A DNA stretch of 64,000 nt, from assembly GCF_014863405.1 (NCBI RefSeq), contig NZ_JACZZA010000002.1:186001-250000 (forward strand), in the 5' to 3' direction. The notes below the pieces were generated by a model. The model searched no databases, was not told the DNA's origin, and saw only the letters and a list, made by a program, of their open reading frames with translations. How positions within the stretch are numbered: the stretch's first letter is position 1; every line of letters begins with the position of its first letter. Source of the DNA: Dyella acidiphila. GTDB lineage: Bacteria > Pseudomonadota > Gammaproteobacteria > Xanthomonadales > Rhodanobacteraceae. Positions 27,851 to 35,662 of the stretch are shown here, one piece after another. The position numbers and the translations under genes were made by a program.

Positions 27851-28133
27851 CGGGGGTGTTCCGGGGAATCGAGGGAGGGGCCGTGATGGATTAATGCCGC
27901 GCACGTTAAGGTCTTGTATACGCGCCCGGCCGCCGGCCCGAGTTTTCCGCCGTGGCCGGAGCATCGATACGCCGCAACGCACAAAAGTTCCGTGGTGATA
28001 CCGTGAATCGGCCGCCAAACTGCGGCAGAACCGCGCTGCGGCCGAATGCCGCAATGCACGCTGAACTCCCGAATCGTCCGCGCTAACGTCAACCCCAGGT
28101 TTCAGCAGCAGCGTTCACAGCTCGGGGGAGTTG

Positions 28134-28823
28134 ATGGCGAAGCACGGAACACATCGCATCGAGCAACTGGTCTTGGTGCATTGGCCGGCAGGTTCCCTGC
28201 TCGGCGTCAGCGCGTATATCGGCGCCCGCTATGGCACCGGTGTGCAGAGCGCCGTCCACATGACCATTGTGTGGCTGCTGTTGCTCGCCTGCTGGGTGTG
28301 CGCCGCGCTGTGCTGCATCGGCTATCGCCAGCGCATGCGCCGGCTGCTGGTACGCGATCAGCTGGGCGAGCTCTGCCGCATGCACTGGCGTGCGTTCGAA
28401 GGCCGCGTCGCGCAGGCGTTCCGCTATCGCGGCTACGCCGTGCAGCACATCAGCGACGGGCACGGCGGCCAGGACGATACGGACAACGGCCTGGACCTGA
28501 TCGTGCACAAGCATGGCCTCACTACGCTCGTGCAATGCCGGCACTGGGGCAATCGCAGCGTCGAGGTGAAAGACGTGCGCGAGATGTACAGCCTGATGAA
28601 ATACCACCAGGCCTCCGCCGTGAAAATCGTCGCCTGCGGCGACTACACCGAGGATGCGTGGAAATTCGTCACCGGCAAGCCGTTCGAACTGATCTACGGG
28701 GAAACCTTATTGGCGATGCTCAGCGATGCGCAGCTGCCGATCGATTCCAGCGTGGTGCCGTTCCGGGCGCCGGCATCGCCGCCGCCGATGCACCACCGGC
28801 CGCGCACCGCCGCCCATCCTTGA
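28134..28823 (+). CDS. Membrane-anchored Mrr-like restriction endonuclease domain protein
   Basis: This 229-residue protein has two N-terminal membrane segments (about 14-32 and 41-63) followed by a cytoplasmic Mrr_cat-like PD-(D/E)xK domain (about 85-200). The domain begins with WRAFEGRVAQAFRYRGYAV and has DNGLDLIVHK, then LVQCRHW, where the usual catalytic Lys of QxK is Arg. Such fusions are widespread, but their nuclease role is mostly untested. Start ATG after GGGGGAG. A homolog with the same layout and a similar leader begins at 63579. A terminator follows. Confidence 0.82.
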   Translation: MAKHGTHRIEQLVLVHWPAGSLLGVSAYIGARYGTGVQSAVHMTIVWLLLLACWVCAALCCIGYRQRMRRLLVRDQLGELCRMHWRAFEGRVAQAFRYRGYAVQHISDGHGGQDDTDNGLDLIVHKHGLTTLVQCRHWGNRSVEVKDVREMYSLMKYHQASAVKIVACGDYTEDAWKFVTGKPFELIYGETLLAMLSDAQLPIDSSVVPFRAPASPPPMHHRPRTAAHP

Positions 28824-28833
28824 CGCTTTCGAA

Positions 28834-28858
28834 CAACGCCGCCCAGTGCGGCGTTTTT
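28834..28858 (+). terminator. Rho-independent terminator
   Basis: AACGCCGC pairs with GCGGCGTT around a short loop and is followed by TTTTT-type bases, 11 nt after the Mrr-like gene. Confidence 0.85.
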
Positions 28859-28879
28859 CATGCTACCGGCGAGCACCGC

Positions 28880-29602
28880 TCAGGTCGCGTCGTGAAAGAT
28901 GATGCCCAGCGTATGCCGATGGCCGGCGCGGATACGGCTCACACCATGCCGCATATTCACCCGGTAACTGCCGCGTGCGCCCTGCACCGGCCGATGATGG
29001 ACCGCAAAAACCACCGCATCGCCCTGCTGCAGCGGCACCACTTCCGGCCGCGATTGCATGCGCGGACGCTGCTCGGTCAACACGAATTCCCCACCGGCAA
29101 AATCCACCTGCGGCTGCGACAGCAGAATCGCCACCTGCAGCGGAAACACATGCTCGCCATACAGATCCTGGTGCAGGCAGTTGTAATCGCCTTCGCCGTA
29201 CTGCAGTAGCAGCGGCGTGGGACGCAGCTGTCCTGCCTGCTGACAGCGGACCAGATAGTCGGCATGCGTCGAGGGATAACGCGCTTCCTCGCCCATCGCT
29301 TCGTTCCAGCGGTTGGCGATCGGCGCCAGATGCGGATACAGATCGTTGCGCAGCTGCTGAATCAGCGCCGGCAGCGGATAGCGGAAGTATTTGTATTCGC
29401 CGCGGCCGAAACCGTGCCGCCCCATGCACACCGTGCTGCGGAAATGTCGGCCCTGCGGATACAGCGCGGCCAGCATGCGGCATTCGTCCGCGCTCAACAG
29501 TCCCGGCAGCATCGCCGCGCCGCGCTCGTCCAGTTCACCGCCTACTTGCGACCACGCGATCGCCGAAAGCCGTTCATCGCCGGCCTGCCCTGCATGCTGC
29601 AT
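28880..29602 (-). CDS. 2OG-Fe(II) oxygenase
   Basis: This 240-residue non-haem iron oxygenase couples 2-oxoglutarate decarboxylation to hydroxylation of an unknown substrate. The HxD iron site is HQD (in NCLHQDLYG), a distal His follows in VHHRPVQG, and the 2OG-binding Arg lies in GSYRVNMRHG. The fold is the prolyl-4-hydroxylase-like double-stranded helix in the C-terminal half. Start ATG 29602. Neighbours are functionally unrelated, so the substrate cannot be inferred; tRNA, protein and small-molecule targets are all possible. Confidence 0.82.
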   Translation of the reverse strand: MQHAGQAGDERLSAIAWSQVGGELDERGAAMLPGLLSADECRMLAALYPQGRHFRSTVCMGRHGFGRGEYKYFRYPLPALIQQLRNDLYPHLAPIANRWNEAMGEEARYPSTHADYLVRCQQAGQLRPTPLLLQYGEGDYNCLHQDLYGEHVFPLQVAILLSQPQVDFAGGEFVLTEQRPRMQSRPEVVPLQQGDAVVFAVHHRPVQGARGSYRVNMRHGVSRIRAGHRHTLGIIFHDAT

Positions 29603-29681
29603 GTGTGTGCCTGATCTTGTCCGCCGTTAACTCGGGCACAGACTAGCGAACAGGCTAGCGCCGCACACTCCGTTTCTTGCC

Positions 29682-30119
29682 TTACGCAGGCCAGCGATAG
29701 CCGAGCACACTATCCAGCGGATAGCCCAGCTCGCGCACTTCTTCCAGCTGGTTGCCGCCGAGCAGATAGATCGTCTCGGCATCGTGGCGCAGGTAAAAGC
29801 CCACATGCCCTTTCCAGCTGGCGGGATCGTCTTCGCGCGTGAGTACCGCCACGCAACCGTAGACCGGCTGCTCCAGCGGCCGGCCCCAGTCGAGCCAGGA
29901 GCGGGCCAGTGCGGAACCGGTACCGCGGATGCCGATGCGGCCCAGGCACCAGTTCACGAACGAGGAGCACCAGGAGATCTTGTCGTCATAGCCCACCAGG
30001 GCGGTATGGCCGTTGTACTCGACGATGCGCGGGTTGCTCTGCCCCGGACCGAACCGCCGCACCCCGCGTTCGGCCAGGGCGATCGGCATCCATGCGGGTG
30101 CTTCATCAGTGTGGCGCAT
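29682..30119 (-). CDS. TIGR02594-type NlpC/P60-like peptidase
   Basis: The 145-residue protein matches the TIGR02594 family, related to CHAP/NlpC cysteine amidases. The likely catalytic Cys is in SWCSSFVNWCLG and the His in GHVGFYLRHD. It begins APAWMPIALAERGVRRF, typical of the family. No signal peptide is present. Two bases separate it from the upstream transporter gene, so it is probably co-transcribed. Possible roles are peptidoglycan cleavage, though export would have to be by another route. ATG at 30119 is preferred to TTG at 30125. Confidence 0.8.
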   Translation of the reverse strand: MRHTDEAPAWMPIALAERGVRRFGPGQSNPRIVEYNGHTALVGYDDKISWCSSFVNWCLGRIGIRGTGSALARSWLDWGRPLEQPVYGCVAVLTREDDPASWKGHVGFYLRHDAETIYLLGGNQLEEVRELGYPLDSVLGYRWPA

Positions 30120-30121
30120 GC

Positions 30122-31396
30122 TCAATGGCCGGCCTGCGCATCCTGTTTCGGCTTGATCATCAAGGCCAGCATGGTCAGCACCGCAGCCGCCGAAAGGTAG
30201 TAGCCGACATATTCAAGCCCATAGGTCTTGGCCAGCCAGGTCGCCAGGTACGGCGCCAGCGAGGCGCCGAAAATGCCCGCCATATTGAAGGCCAGCGACG
30301 CGCCGGTGTAGCGCACCGCGGTGGGAAACATCTGCGCCAGCGTCGCGCCAAGCGGCCCATAAGTGATGCCCACCACGCACATGCCGATCACCATGAACAG
30401 CAGGCCGCTGTGCGCGAACAGCGCGGCATAGGCGATGCCGAAGACAAAGATCAGCAGCGTGGCCAGCACCATCGTGAAGCGATTGCCGCGACGGTCGGCC
30501 AGCAACGCGGACAGCGGAATGAACAGCGCGAAGAACAGCACCCCAACCATCTGCATGATCAGGAATGTTTCGCGCGAGTACGCCAGCTTGGAGGTGGCCC
30601 AGCTCAAGGCGAATACCGTCATCAAGTAGAAGATCACGAAGGTGGCCAGCGTCGCGAACGTGCCGGCGAACAAGGCGCGTGGATGCTCGGTGAGTACCGT
30701 GAGCATCGGTACGCGTACGCGCTCCTGCTGCGCCATTGCGCGCGCAAAAGCCGGCGTTTCGGTCAGGCGCAGGCGCATCCACAGGCCGATCAGCACCAGC
30801 GCCGAACTGGCGAGGAAGGGCACGCGCCAGCCCCAGGCAAAGAACGCGGCGTCGCCCATATGCTCGGTCAGCCACAGGAACAGGCCGGTGGCGATGAAAA
30901 AGCCGATCGGCGCGCCAAGCTGCGGAAACATGCCGTACCAGGCCTGCTTGCCCTTGGGCGCATTCTCGGTCGCCAACAGCACCGCACCGCCCCACTCGCC
31001 GCCCAGGCCCAGGCCCTGCCCCAATCGGCACAGCGACAACAGCAGCGGCGCGATCACCCCGATATGCGCATACGTCGGCAACACGCCGATCACCACCGTC
31101 GAGATGCCCATGGTGAGCAACGCCGCCACCAGCGTGGCCTTGCGCCCGATCCGGTCGCCGAAATGCCCAAACAGCGCCGAGCCGATCGGCCGCGCGACAA
31201 AGGCCAGCGCAAAGGTGGCAAACGACTGCAGCGTGGCCGAAGCCGGGTCGGCAGCGGGAAAGAACAGCTTGGGAAACACCAGCACCGCCGCAGTGGCGTA
31301 GATGTAGAAATCGAAGAACTCGATGGTGGTGCCGATCAGGCTGGCGAACAGAACTCGGCCCGGCGAATTGACCGGCGTGGCGACAGCATCCTGCAT
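30122..31396 (-). CDS. MFS transporter, metabolite:H+ symporter (MHS) family
   Basis: This 424-residue 12-helix proton symporter resembles KgtP/ShiA/ProP-type carriers for organic acids or osmolytes. The first helix contains GTTIEFFDFYIYATAA, a hallmark of the MHS family, and loop 2-3 reads GHFGDRIGRKA (MFS motif A). Cytoplasmic loops are short. ATG 31396. Its stop is 2 nt before the ATG of the amidase-like gene. The divergent ArsR/SRPBCC promoter lies upstream, but sharing of control is only a possibility. Confidence 0.87.
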   Translation of the reverse strand: MQDAVATPVNSPGRVLFASLIGTTIEFFDFYIYATAAVLVFPKLFFPAADPASATLQSFATFALAFVARPIGSALFGHFGDRIGRKATLVAALLTMGISTVVIGVLPTYAHIGVIAPLLLSLCRLGQGLGLGGEWGGAVLLATENAPKGKQAWYGMFPQLGAPIGFFIATGLFLWLTEHMGDAAFFAWGWRVPFLASSALVLIGLWMRLRLTETPAFARAMAQQERVRVPMLTVLTEHPRALFAGTFATLATFVIFYLMTVFALSWATSKLAYSRETFLIMQMVGVLFFALFIPLSALLADRRGNRFTMVLATLLIFVFGIAYAALFAHSGLLFMVIGMCVVGITYGPLGATLAQMFPTAVRYTGASLAFNMAGIFGASLAPYLATWLAKTYGLEYVGYYLSAAAVLTMLALMIKPKQDAQAGH

Positions 31397-31478
31397 TTCC
31401 AGGTACCCGCGATGAAGGTCGGCCGATTCTGCCAGAGGCGGTCCTGGCGCGGGGCAGAATTTTTTTCCTATGCGTACA

Positions 31479-31494
31479 GCAACCAATTGGTTGC
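31479..31494. promoter_or_regulatory. Operator 1, palindrome over the -35 region
   Basis: A perfect 16-bp palindrome GCAACCAATTGGTTGC overlaps the start of the -35 hexamer of the SRPBCC-arsR operon. It has the same GCAACC-N4-GGTTGC design as operator 2. Confidence 0.75.
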
Positions 31495-31519
31495 ATATCC
31501 GGCACAGCGGATCTAATAT
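31491..31519 (+). promoter_or_regulatory. Sigma-70 promoter of the SRPBCC-arsR operon
   Basis: TTGCAT and TAATAT are separated by 17 nt, giving a near-consensus promoter. Transcription should start near 31526, inside operator 2. Confidence 0.7.
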
Positions 31520-31535
31520 GCAACCTGGAGGTTGC
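31520..31535. promoter_or_regulatory. Operator 2, palindrome over +1 and the ribosome site
   Basis: GCAACC-TGGA-GGTTGC repeats operator 1 with a different spacer. It contains the GGAGG ribosome site of the SRPBCC gene, so a bound repressor would block initiation, and in the transcript the arms could also mask the ribosome site. Confidence 0.72.
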
Positions 31536-31537
31536 CC

Positions 31538-31999
31538 ATGAACACATCGACCAACAGCATCGAACGGCAGATTCATATCCGCGCGCCGCGCGCCAAGGTG
31601 TGGCGCGCGCTGGCCGACGCCGAATCCTTCGGCGACTGGTTCGGCGTAGCGCTCAAAGGAAAGCAGTTCGTCGCCGGGCAGCCGATCGAAGGACCGATCA
31701 CCTACCCGGGCTACGAGCACCTGCTCTGGCGCGTCGAGGTCGATCGCGTCGAGCCGGAGCGGCTGCTGTCCTTCTACTGGCATCCGTTCGCGATCGATCC
31801 CGACGTCGACTACTCGCAGGAAACACCTACCCTGGTGCGCTTCGAGCTGGAAGAAAGCGCCGACGGCACCTTGCTGCGGCTGCTTGAATCGGGCTTCGAC
31901 CAGATTCCTCCCAGCCGGCGCCTGGATGCCTTCCGCGCCAACAGCAATGGCTGGGAGCAACAAATGATCAATATCGAAAACTATGTCGCCACGCACTAG
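31538..31999 (+). CDS. SRPBCC (AHSA1-like) protein
   Basis: This 153-residue START/Bet v1-like fold protein begins with RQIHIRAPRAKVWRALADAESFGDWFG, typical of the activator of Hsp90 ATPase homolog 1-like group. It has a hydrophobic cavity and an unknown ligand. The ribosome site lies inside operator 2. Its last 17 nt overlap the arsR gene, so the two are translationally coupled. Such SRPBCC-ArsR pairs are common; the SRPBCC member is usually the regulated product. Confidence 0.85.
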   Translation: MNTSTNSIERQIHIRAPRAKVWRALADAESFGDWFGVALKGKQFVAGQPIEGPITYPGYEHLLWRVEVDRVEPERLLSFYWHPFAIDPDVDYSQETPTLVRFELEESADGTLLRLLESGFDQIPPSRRLDAFRANSNGWEQQMINIENYVATH

Positions 32000-32324
32000 C
32001 GCCGCCGGTTCGCTGCAAAAGTCCGCACCGGTCTTTTCCGCGCTGGGCGACGAAACACGCCTGCGCCTGATCGCCTTGCTGTGCGCGGGCGGTGCCCTGT
32101 CCATCGCCCAGCTCACCGCCGGTACCGATATCACGCGCCAGGCCGTGACCAAGCATTTGCAGGTACTGGCCGATGCCGGCCTGGTGCGCGACCTGTGGCA
32201 GGGCCGCGAACGCCTGTGGGAATTCGAAGCCGGCCGGCTGGACGAAGCGCGGCGTTCGCTCGACACCATCGCGCAGCAGTGGGATCGCGCCCTGGCCAGA
32301 TTGAAAGCGCGCCTGGAAGATTAG
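31983..32324 (+). CDS. ArsR family transcriptional regulator
   Basis: This 113-residue winged-helix repressor has the fingerprint SALGDETRLRLIALL at the start and the recognition helix ITRQAVTKHLQVLADAGLV. The metal-binding ELCVCDL motif of arsenic and zinc sensors is replaced (GALSIAQLTAG), so it does not sense metals at that site. Most likely it represses its own operon through the two GCAACC palindromes. ATG at 31983, overlapping the SRPBCC gene; convergent with the transposase gene with a 4-nt overlap. Confidence 0.88.
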   Translation: MSPRTSAAGSLQKSAPVFSALGDETRLRLIALLCAGGALSIAQLTAGTDITRQAVTKHLQVLADAGLVRDLWQGRERLWEFEAGRLDEARRSLDTIAQQWDRALARLKARLED

Positions 32325-33031
32325 TCCCCGCCGATCGCCGCAGGCAGGCTGCGGCGCGGACGATGCGCGGGCCGTGCCTTGGCATAGCGGCCGAGCGCAT
32401 GTTCTACCCAGGCCTGGAACGAAGGCGAACCGAGCGCGCGCTGCTGCTGGATATAGGTGCGGATTTCCTGCAGGTGCTCGCCGTCGATATCGCTGGCGAA
32501 CAGTTGCCGGTAGGCACGCTGGCATGCGGCCGGCTCGCTGCCCAGCGCCAGGTAGCGCGAGTGCGGCACGATCAAGGGATCGCGGTCGCCCAGCGCATTG
32601 GCGCCATAGCTGGACCAGGCATATGCCGATGGCTCGCCGACCAGGCCGACGCGTACCGGATTGAGTTCGATATAGCGATAGCAGCGGAGCAAGTAATCCT
32701 CGGCATCGACCAGGCAGGATTTGTAGCGCCCTTCCCACAAGGTACCGCTGCGCCGGTAGGTCACGTTGACATAGCTGACATAGTTGCGGCCCAGCGATTG
32801 CATCATGCTCGCCAGCGCGCCGACGCTGGACGGCGTAAGCAACAGGTGCACGTGATTGGGCATCAGCACGTAAGCATGCACGGCGCACTGCCAGCGCTGG
32901 CTTGCATGCAGCAGTTGCGCGAGATAGCAACGGCAATCCGCCGCCGCGAAAAAGCATTGCCGATGCCCGTGACCGCGCTGGATCACATGCTGCGGTACGC
33001 CGGCAAGATCGAATCGTGGTGACCGTGGCAT
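32321..33031 (-). CDS. REP-associated tyrosine transposase (RAYT)
   Basis: This 236-residue Y1-type single-strand transposase is related to IS200/IS605 TnpA and domesticated for REP elements. It starts MPRSPRFDLAGVPQHVIQRG, has the metal-binding HVH (in MPNHVHLLL) and the likely catalytic Tyr in CYRYIELNPVRVG. The length is usual for RAYTs. No IS ends or TnpB are nearby, consistent with a single-copy chromosomal RAYT. REP-like repeats at 3271, 7754 and perhaps 40729, and hairpins at 33160-33290 just upstream, are the likely DNA partners. Confidence 0.9.
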   Translation of the reverse strand: MPRSPRFDLAGVPQHVIQRGHGHRQCFFAAADCRCYLAQLLHASQRWQCAVHAYVLMPNHVHLLLTPSSVGALASMMQSLGRNYVSYVNVTYRRSGTLWEGRYKSCLVDAEDYLLRCYRYIELNPVRVGLVGEPSAYAWSSYGANALGDRDPLIVPHSRYLALGSEPAACQRAYRQLFASDIDGEHLQEIRTYIQQQRALGSPSFQAWVEHALGRYAKARPAHRPRRSLPAAIGGD

Positions 33032-33159
33032 CGAGTAGCCTCCATGCAGCGACACGTAGCGCACGAAAAGACAGGCAAACACGCTTTGCAACGAAGCTCG
33101 ATTGTTCGCCGCAGATGACCACCGCAGAAATCGGCGATGAGCGTATATCGCGTTGCGGT

Positions 33160-33290
33160 GTAGAACGCGTGACGAAACATCGTCACGCCGCTGCGCATTC
33201 ATGCCATGACGGCATATGCCCGCAAGCATGCGCAAAACGGCTTGTAATTGCGCCCATTCGAATAACGGGGACAGGCTGGCTTACGCCAGC
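33160..33290. repeat. Hairpin cluster upstream of the RAYT gene, possible REP sites
   Basis: Three stems occur in 131 nt. GTAG (33160-33163) precedes a 9-bp stem GCGTGACGA/TCGTCACGC with AACA loop (33167-33188). ATGCC/GGCAT follows (33201-33215), then GCTGGC/GCCAGC with TTAC loop (33275-33290). A GTAG tetranucleotide before a hairpin is the known recognition layout for RAYTs. The sequence differs from the REPs at 3271 and 7754. Confidence 0.4.
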
Positions 33291-33659
33291 ATGAAGATCC
33301 CCCGCGCATCCGATACATCAGCCGTGCAAGTGCGCCTTGCTGCAGCCTTGCACTAACCAGCTGCAGGATCCGCTGCGCATCGCCTCCATTCGATCTGCGC
33401 AACTTTTCCGGCGGACACGGTGAAACAAAACGCTACGCGCGACTATGCGCCCAGCGCTCATACGCTCCGGTGGCGTCAGCGCTTCCACTACCGGCAACCG
33501 AATCGGCCATCAGCAGATCCTGCGCGACGTCGCCGTGGTCGGCAGGCTCCAGCGCAAAATGCGATGCGTGTGCATCGAACGATTCTTCGCGGCGCGACTT
33601 GCGCGAGCGCTACATGTCCAGACAGACCCGGGACAGCACGGTGGCAACCAGTCGCCTAG

Positions 33660-33896
33660 TTTTTACCTGGGCGACACCGGTGTGATGCAGCCGCAGTCAC
33701 ATCTGCCGCACCGCGTCTTCCATTTCGCGGTGCAAACCGGGCATGCGATAGCCCTGATCCTGTACCCGACACGGTGTGGGGCAAAGCCTGCCGACCAGAC
33801 CCACTGGCCATGCCGCCCCTGGTCAGCGCCCAGATCGACCGGTGGAATCGCCTCGACGTCGCCACCCGCCAAATGGGCGGCAGTTGGAAGCCCTGA
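33660..33896 (+). pseudogene. Possible gene remnant, 78-codon open frame
   Basis: The frame opens after a TAG at 33657-33659 and ends at TGA 33894-33896. It has GC-rich third positions and a protein-like stretch, VWGKACRPDPLAMPPLVSAQ, near its middle, but no ribosome site before either possible start (GTG 33774, ATG 33810). It matches nothing I recognise. It may be the end of a decayed gene or a very short gene beginning at 33810. Confidence 0.25.
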
Positions 33897-34009
33897 GCAC
33901 TACGCATCCCGCCGCCGGGAACCGGCCCGGTGGCGGGACATTGATCAGAGCATCCCCGAACCGCTTAAACTGCCGATTGCAATCGCCATAGCGAACAGGA
34001 CCGCGAATC

Positions 34010-35122
34010 ATGCAGCGAGCGATGACTTCCATGCGCCCCTTGGTCGGCTGGATCACGGTTGCCCTGTTCCTGCTGTTCGGCAGTGGCTGGATCGCCGGCC
34101 TCAGCCATACAACCGGCATCGGGCTGTTCCTGTGGCTGTTCCTGGTCATCGTGTGGGTAGCCTTCGGCGTAGTGCACGAGGCCGAAACGCTGGCCGAGAT
34201 GCTGGGCGAGCCGTTCGGCACCCTGGTGCTCACGTTGTCGATCGTGGTGATCGAGGTGGTGCTGATCTCGGCGGTGATGCTCAGTTCGCAAGGCAATGCC
34301 ACGCTGGCGCGCGACACCATGTATGCGGTGCTGATGATCGTGCTCAACGGCGTGGTCGGGCTGGGCCTGCTGATGGGCGGCATCCGGCATTACGAGCAGG
34401 TCTACAACCTCAAGGGTGCGGCGGCTTATCTGTCGGTGATCATTCCGCTCACCATCATCGCCCTGGTGCTGCCGGACTTCACCACCTCCACCCACGACGG
34501 CACGCTGACGCCGCTGCAGGCGGTGATGTTTTCGCTGCTCACCATCGCCTTGTACGGCGTGTTCCTGTGGCTGCAGACCGGCCGGCACCGCGGCTATTTC
34601 ATAGCGCCCGATGCGCAGCCGATCGACCCGCACGAAATGGAACACCATCGGCCCGAACCGATCGACAAAAAGCAGCTGATGCTGCACTTCGTACTGCTGC
34701 TGGTGAACATCCTGCCGATCGTGATCCTGTCCAAGAGCATGGCCAAGATCCTCGACTACGGCATCGAGGCCACCGGCGCACCGGTGGCGCTCGGCGGCAT
34801 CGTGATCGCCATCCTGGTCTTTGCCCCCGAAGGCATTTCCGCCCTGGTGGCGATCCGCGCCGACCGCCTTACCCGTGCCGTCAATCTCTGCCTGGGCGCG
34901 GTGACCTCCACCCTGGGCCTGACCGTGCCGGCCGTGCTGGCGATCAGCCTCTACACCGGCAACCCGGTGCTGCTCGGGCTGGCACCCTCAGGCATCGTGA
35001 TGCTGATCGCCACGCTGATCCTCAGCTCGATCACCTTCTCCAACTCGCGCACCAGCATGCTGGAGGGCGCGGTGCATCTGTCGCTGTTCGTGGTGTTCCT
35101 GGTGCTGGTGTTCAGCCCTTAG
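34010..35122 (+). CDS. chaA: Calcium/proton (sodium) antiporter ChaA
   Basis: The 370-residue inner-membrane cation/H+ exchanger of the ChaA/CaCA group has 11 or so membrane helices and two inverted alpha repeats. The first contains the acidic VVHEAETLAEMLGEPFGTLV segment and the second FAPEGISALVAIRADRLTRA, each with the conserved Glu in the membrane. Length equals E. coli ChaA (366). A His/Asp-rich cytoplasmic loop (DPHEMEHHRPEP) joins the halves. ATG at 34010; a second ATG five codons later is possible. It exports Ca2+, Na+ or K+. Convergent with the DUF3455 gene (4-nt overlap). Confidence 0.9.
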   Translation: MQRAMTSMRPLVGWITVALFLLFGSGWIAGLSHTTGIGLFLWLFLVIVWVAFGVVHEAETLAEMLGEPFGTLVLTLSIVVIEVVLISAVMLSSQGNATLARDTMYAVLMIVLNGVVGLGLLMGGIRHYEQVYNLKGAAAYLSVIIPLTIIALVLPDFTTSTHDGTLTPLQAVMFSLLTIALYGVFLWLQTGRHRGYFIAPDAQPIDPHEMEHHRPEPIDKKQLMLHFVLLLVNILPIVILSKSMAKILDYGIEATGAPVALGGIVIAILVFAPEGISALVAIRADRLTRAVNLCLGAVTSTLGLTVPAVLAISLYTGNPVLLGLAPSGIVMLIATLILSSITFSNSRTSMLEGAVHLSLFVVFLVLVFSP

Positions 35123-35601
35123 GGAAAGAACTGATACAGCGCGCTGTACGGTACGCGCACCTCGGTGCCGGCATGGCCTGCATCGCAGCCCGTGGCGGGC
35201 GCCACGCCGCCCTCGGTGTGTGCGCGCACGATGTATTGCACCGCGGCCATCGTGCCGCTGCCGCTATGCGACTTGGCATGCAGCACCAGCCACGCGACGG
35301 CGCCGGCATCCGGCGACGGCGCCGCGGTCAGCGGCTCGGCCACCACCGTGCTGCCGTCATTGGCCTGCCAGCTGGGCCCGGCGAAATGCTTGCCGATGGT
35401 TTGTCCCTTGGCGTCCAGCAAGCTGGCGTCAGGCGCCTTCAAATGCCACGCATAAGCGCCGCCAGCTGCGCTGCAGGTATAGATCTGCACGCCTTTGCCG
35501 AGTGCCTCGAAAGCCGCCGGCTTGGTGGTCGCGGCCTGTGCATGGACGGCTCCGGCCAGCGCCATCGACAGCACGGCGCAGCTCATCAATGATTTGTGCA
35601 T
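35119..35601 (-). CDS. Secreted DUF3455 protein
   Basis: The 160-residue exported protein has a signal peptide (1-22, ending AVHAQA). The family core is visible: LGKGVQIYTCSA, HLKAPDASLLDAKG and GKHFAGPSWQA, then a C-terminal VQYIVRAHTEGG. DUF3455 proteins are common in soil proteobacteria and fungi but have no established role. Two cysteines (Cys in YTCSA and ATGCDAG) may pair. Weak AGAAT ribosome site before ATG 35601. Confidence 0.8.
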   Translation of the reverse strand: MHKSLMSCAVLSMALAGAVHAQAATTKPAAFEALGKGVQIYTCSAAGGAYAWHLKAPDASLLDAKGQTIGKHFAGPSWQANDGSTVVAEPLTAAPSPDAGAVAWLVLHAKSHSGSGTMAAVQYIVRAHTEGGVAPATGCDAGHAGTEVRVPYSALYQFFP

Positions 35602-35662
35602 GGTTATTCTCCGATCGGGGCCAGTCATGTTATTGGCGAAATGTGAAAGTGCGCGTACAGGC

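Larger units (their letters stand above)
33032..34009. other. 978-nt region without a confident gene
   Basis: The part next to the transposase (33160-33290) contains three compact hairpins. Further right is an open frame without a good start (33660-33896). The sequence is otherwise featureless, and the long ORFs that cross it on the plus strand run antisense or out of frame to known genes. It may be decayed DNA linked to transposase activity. Confidence 0.5.

Noticed and set aside
33779-33860. Possible c-di-GMP (GEMM-like) riboswitch because of GGGGCAAAGCC
   Set aside because: Only the short GCAAAGCC matches; the second stem and the GGGGTTACCG-like part are missing, and it is about 150-230 nt from chaA.
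33445-35592. A 715-codon plus-strand open frame
   Set aside because: It crosses the chaA gene in another frame and its product is low-complexity Arg/Ala/Gly-rich; chaA is clearly the real gene.
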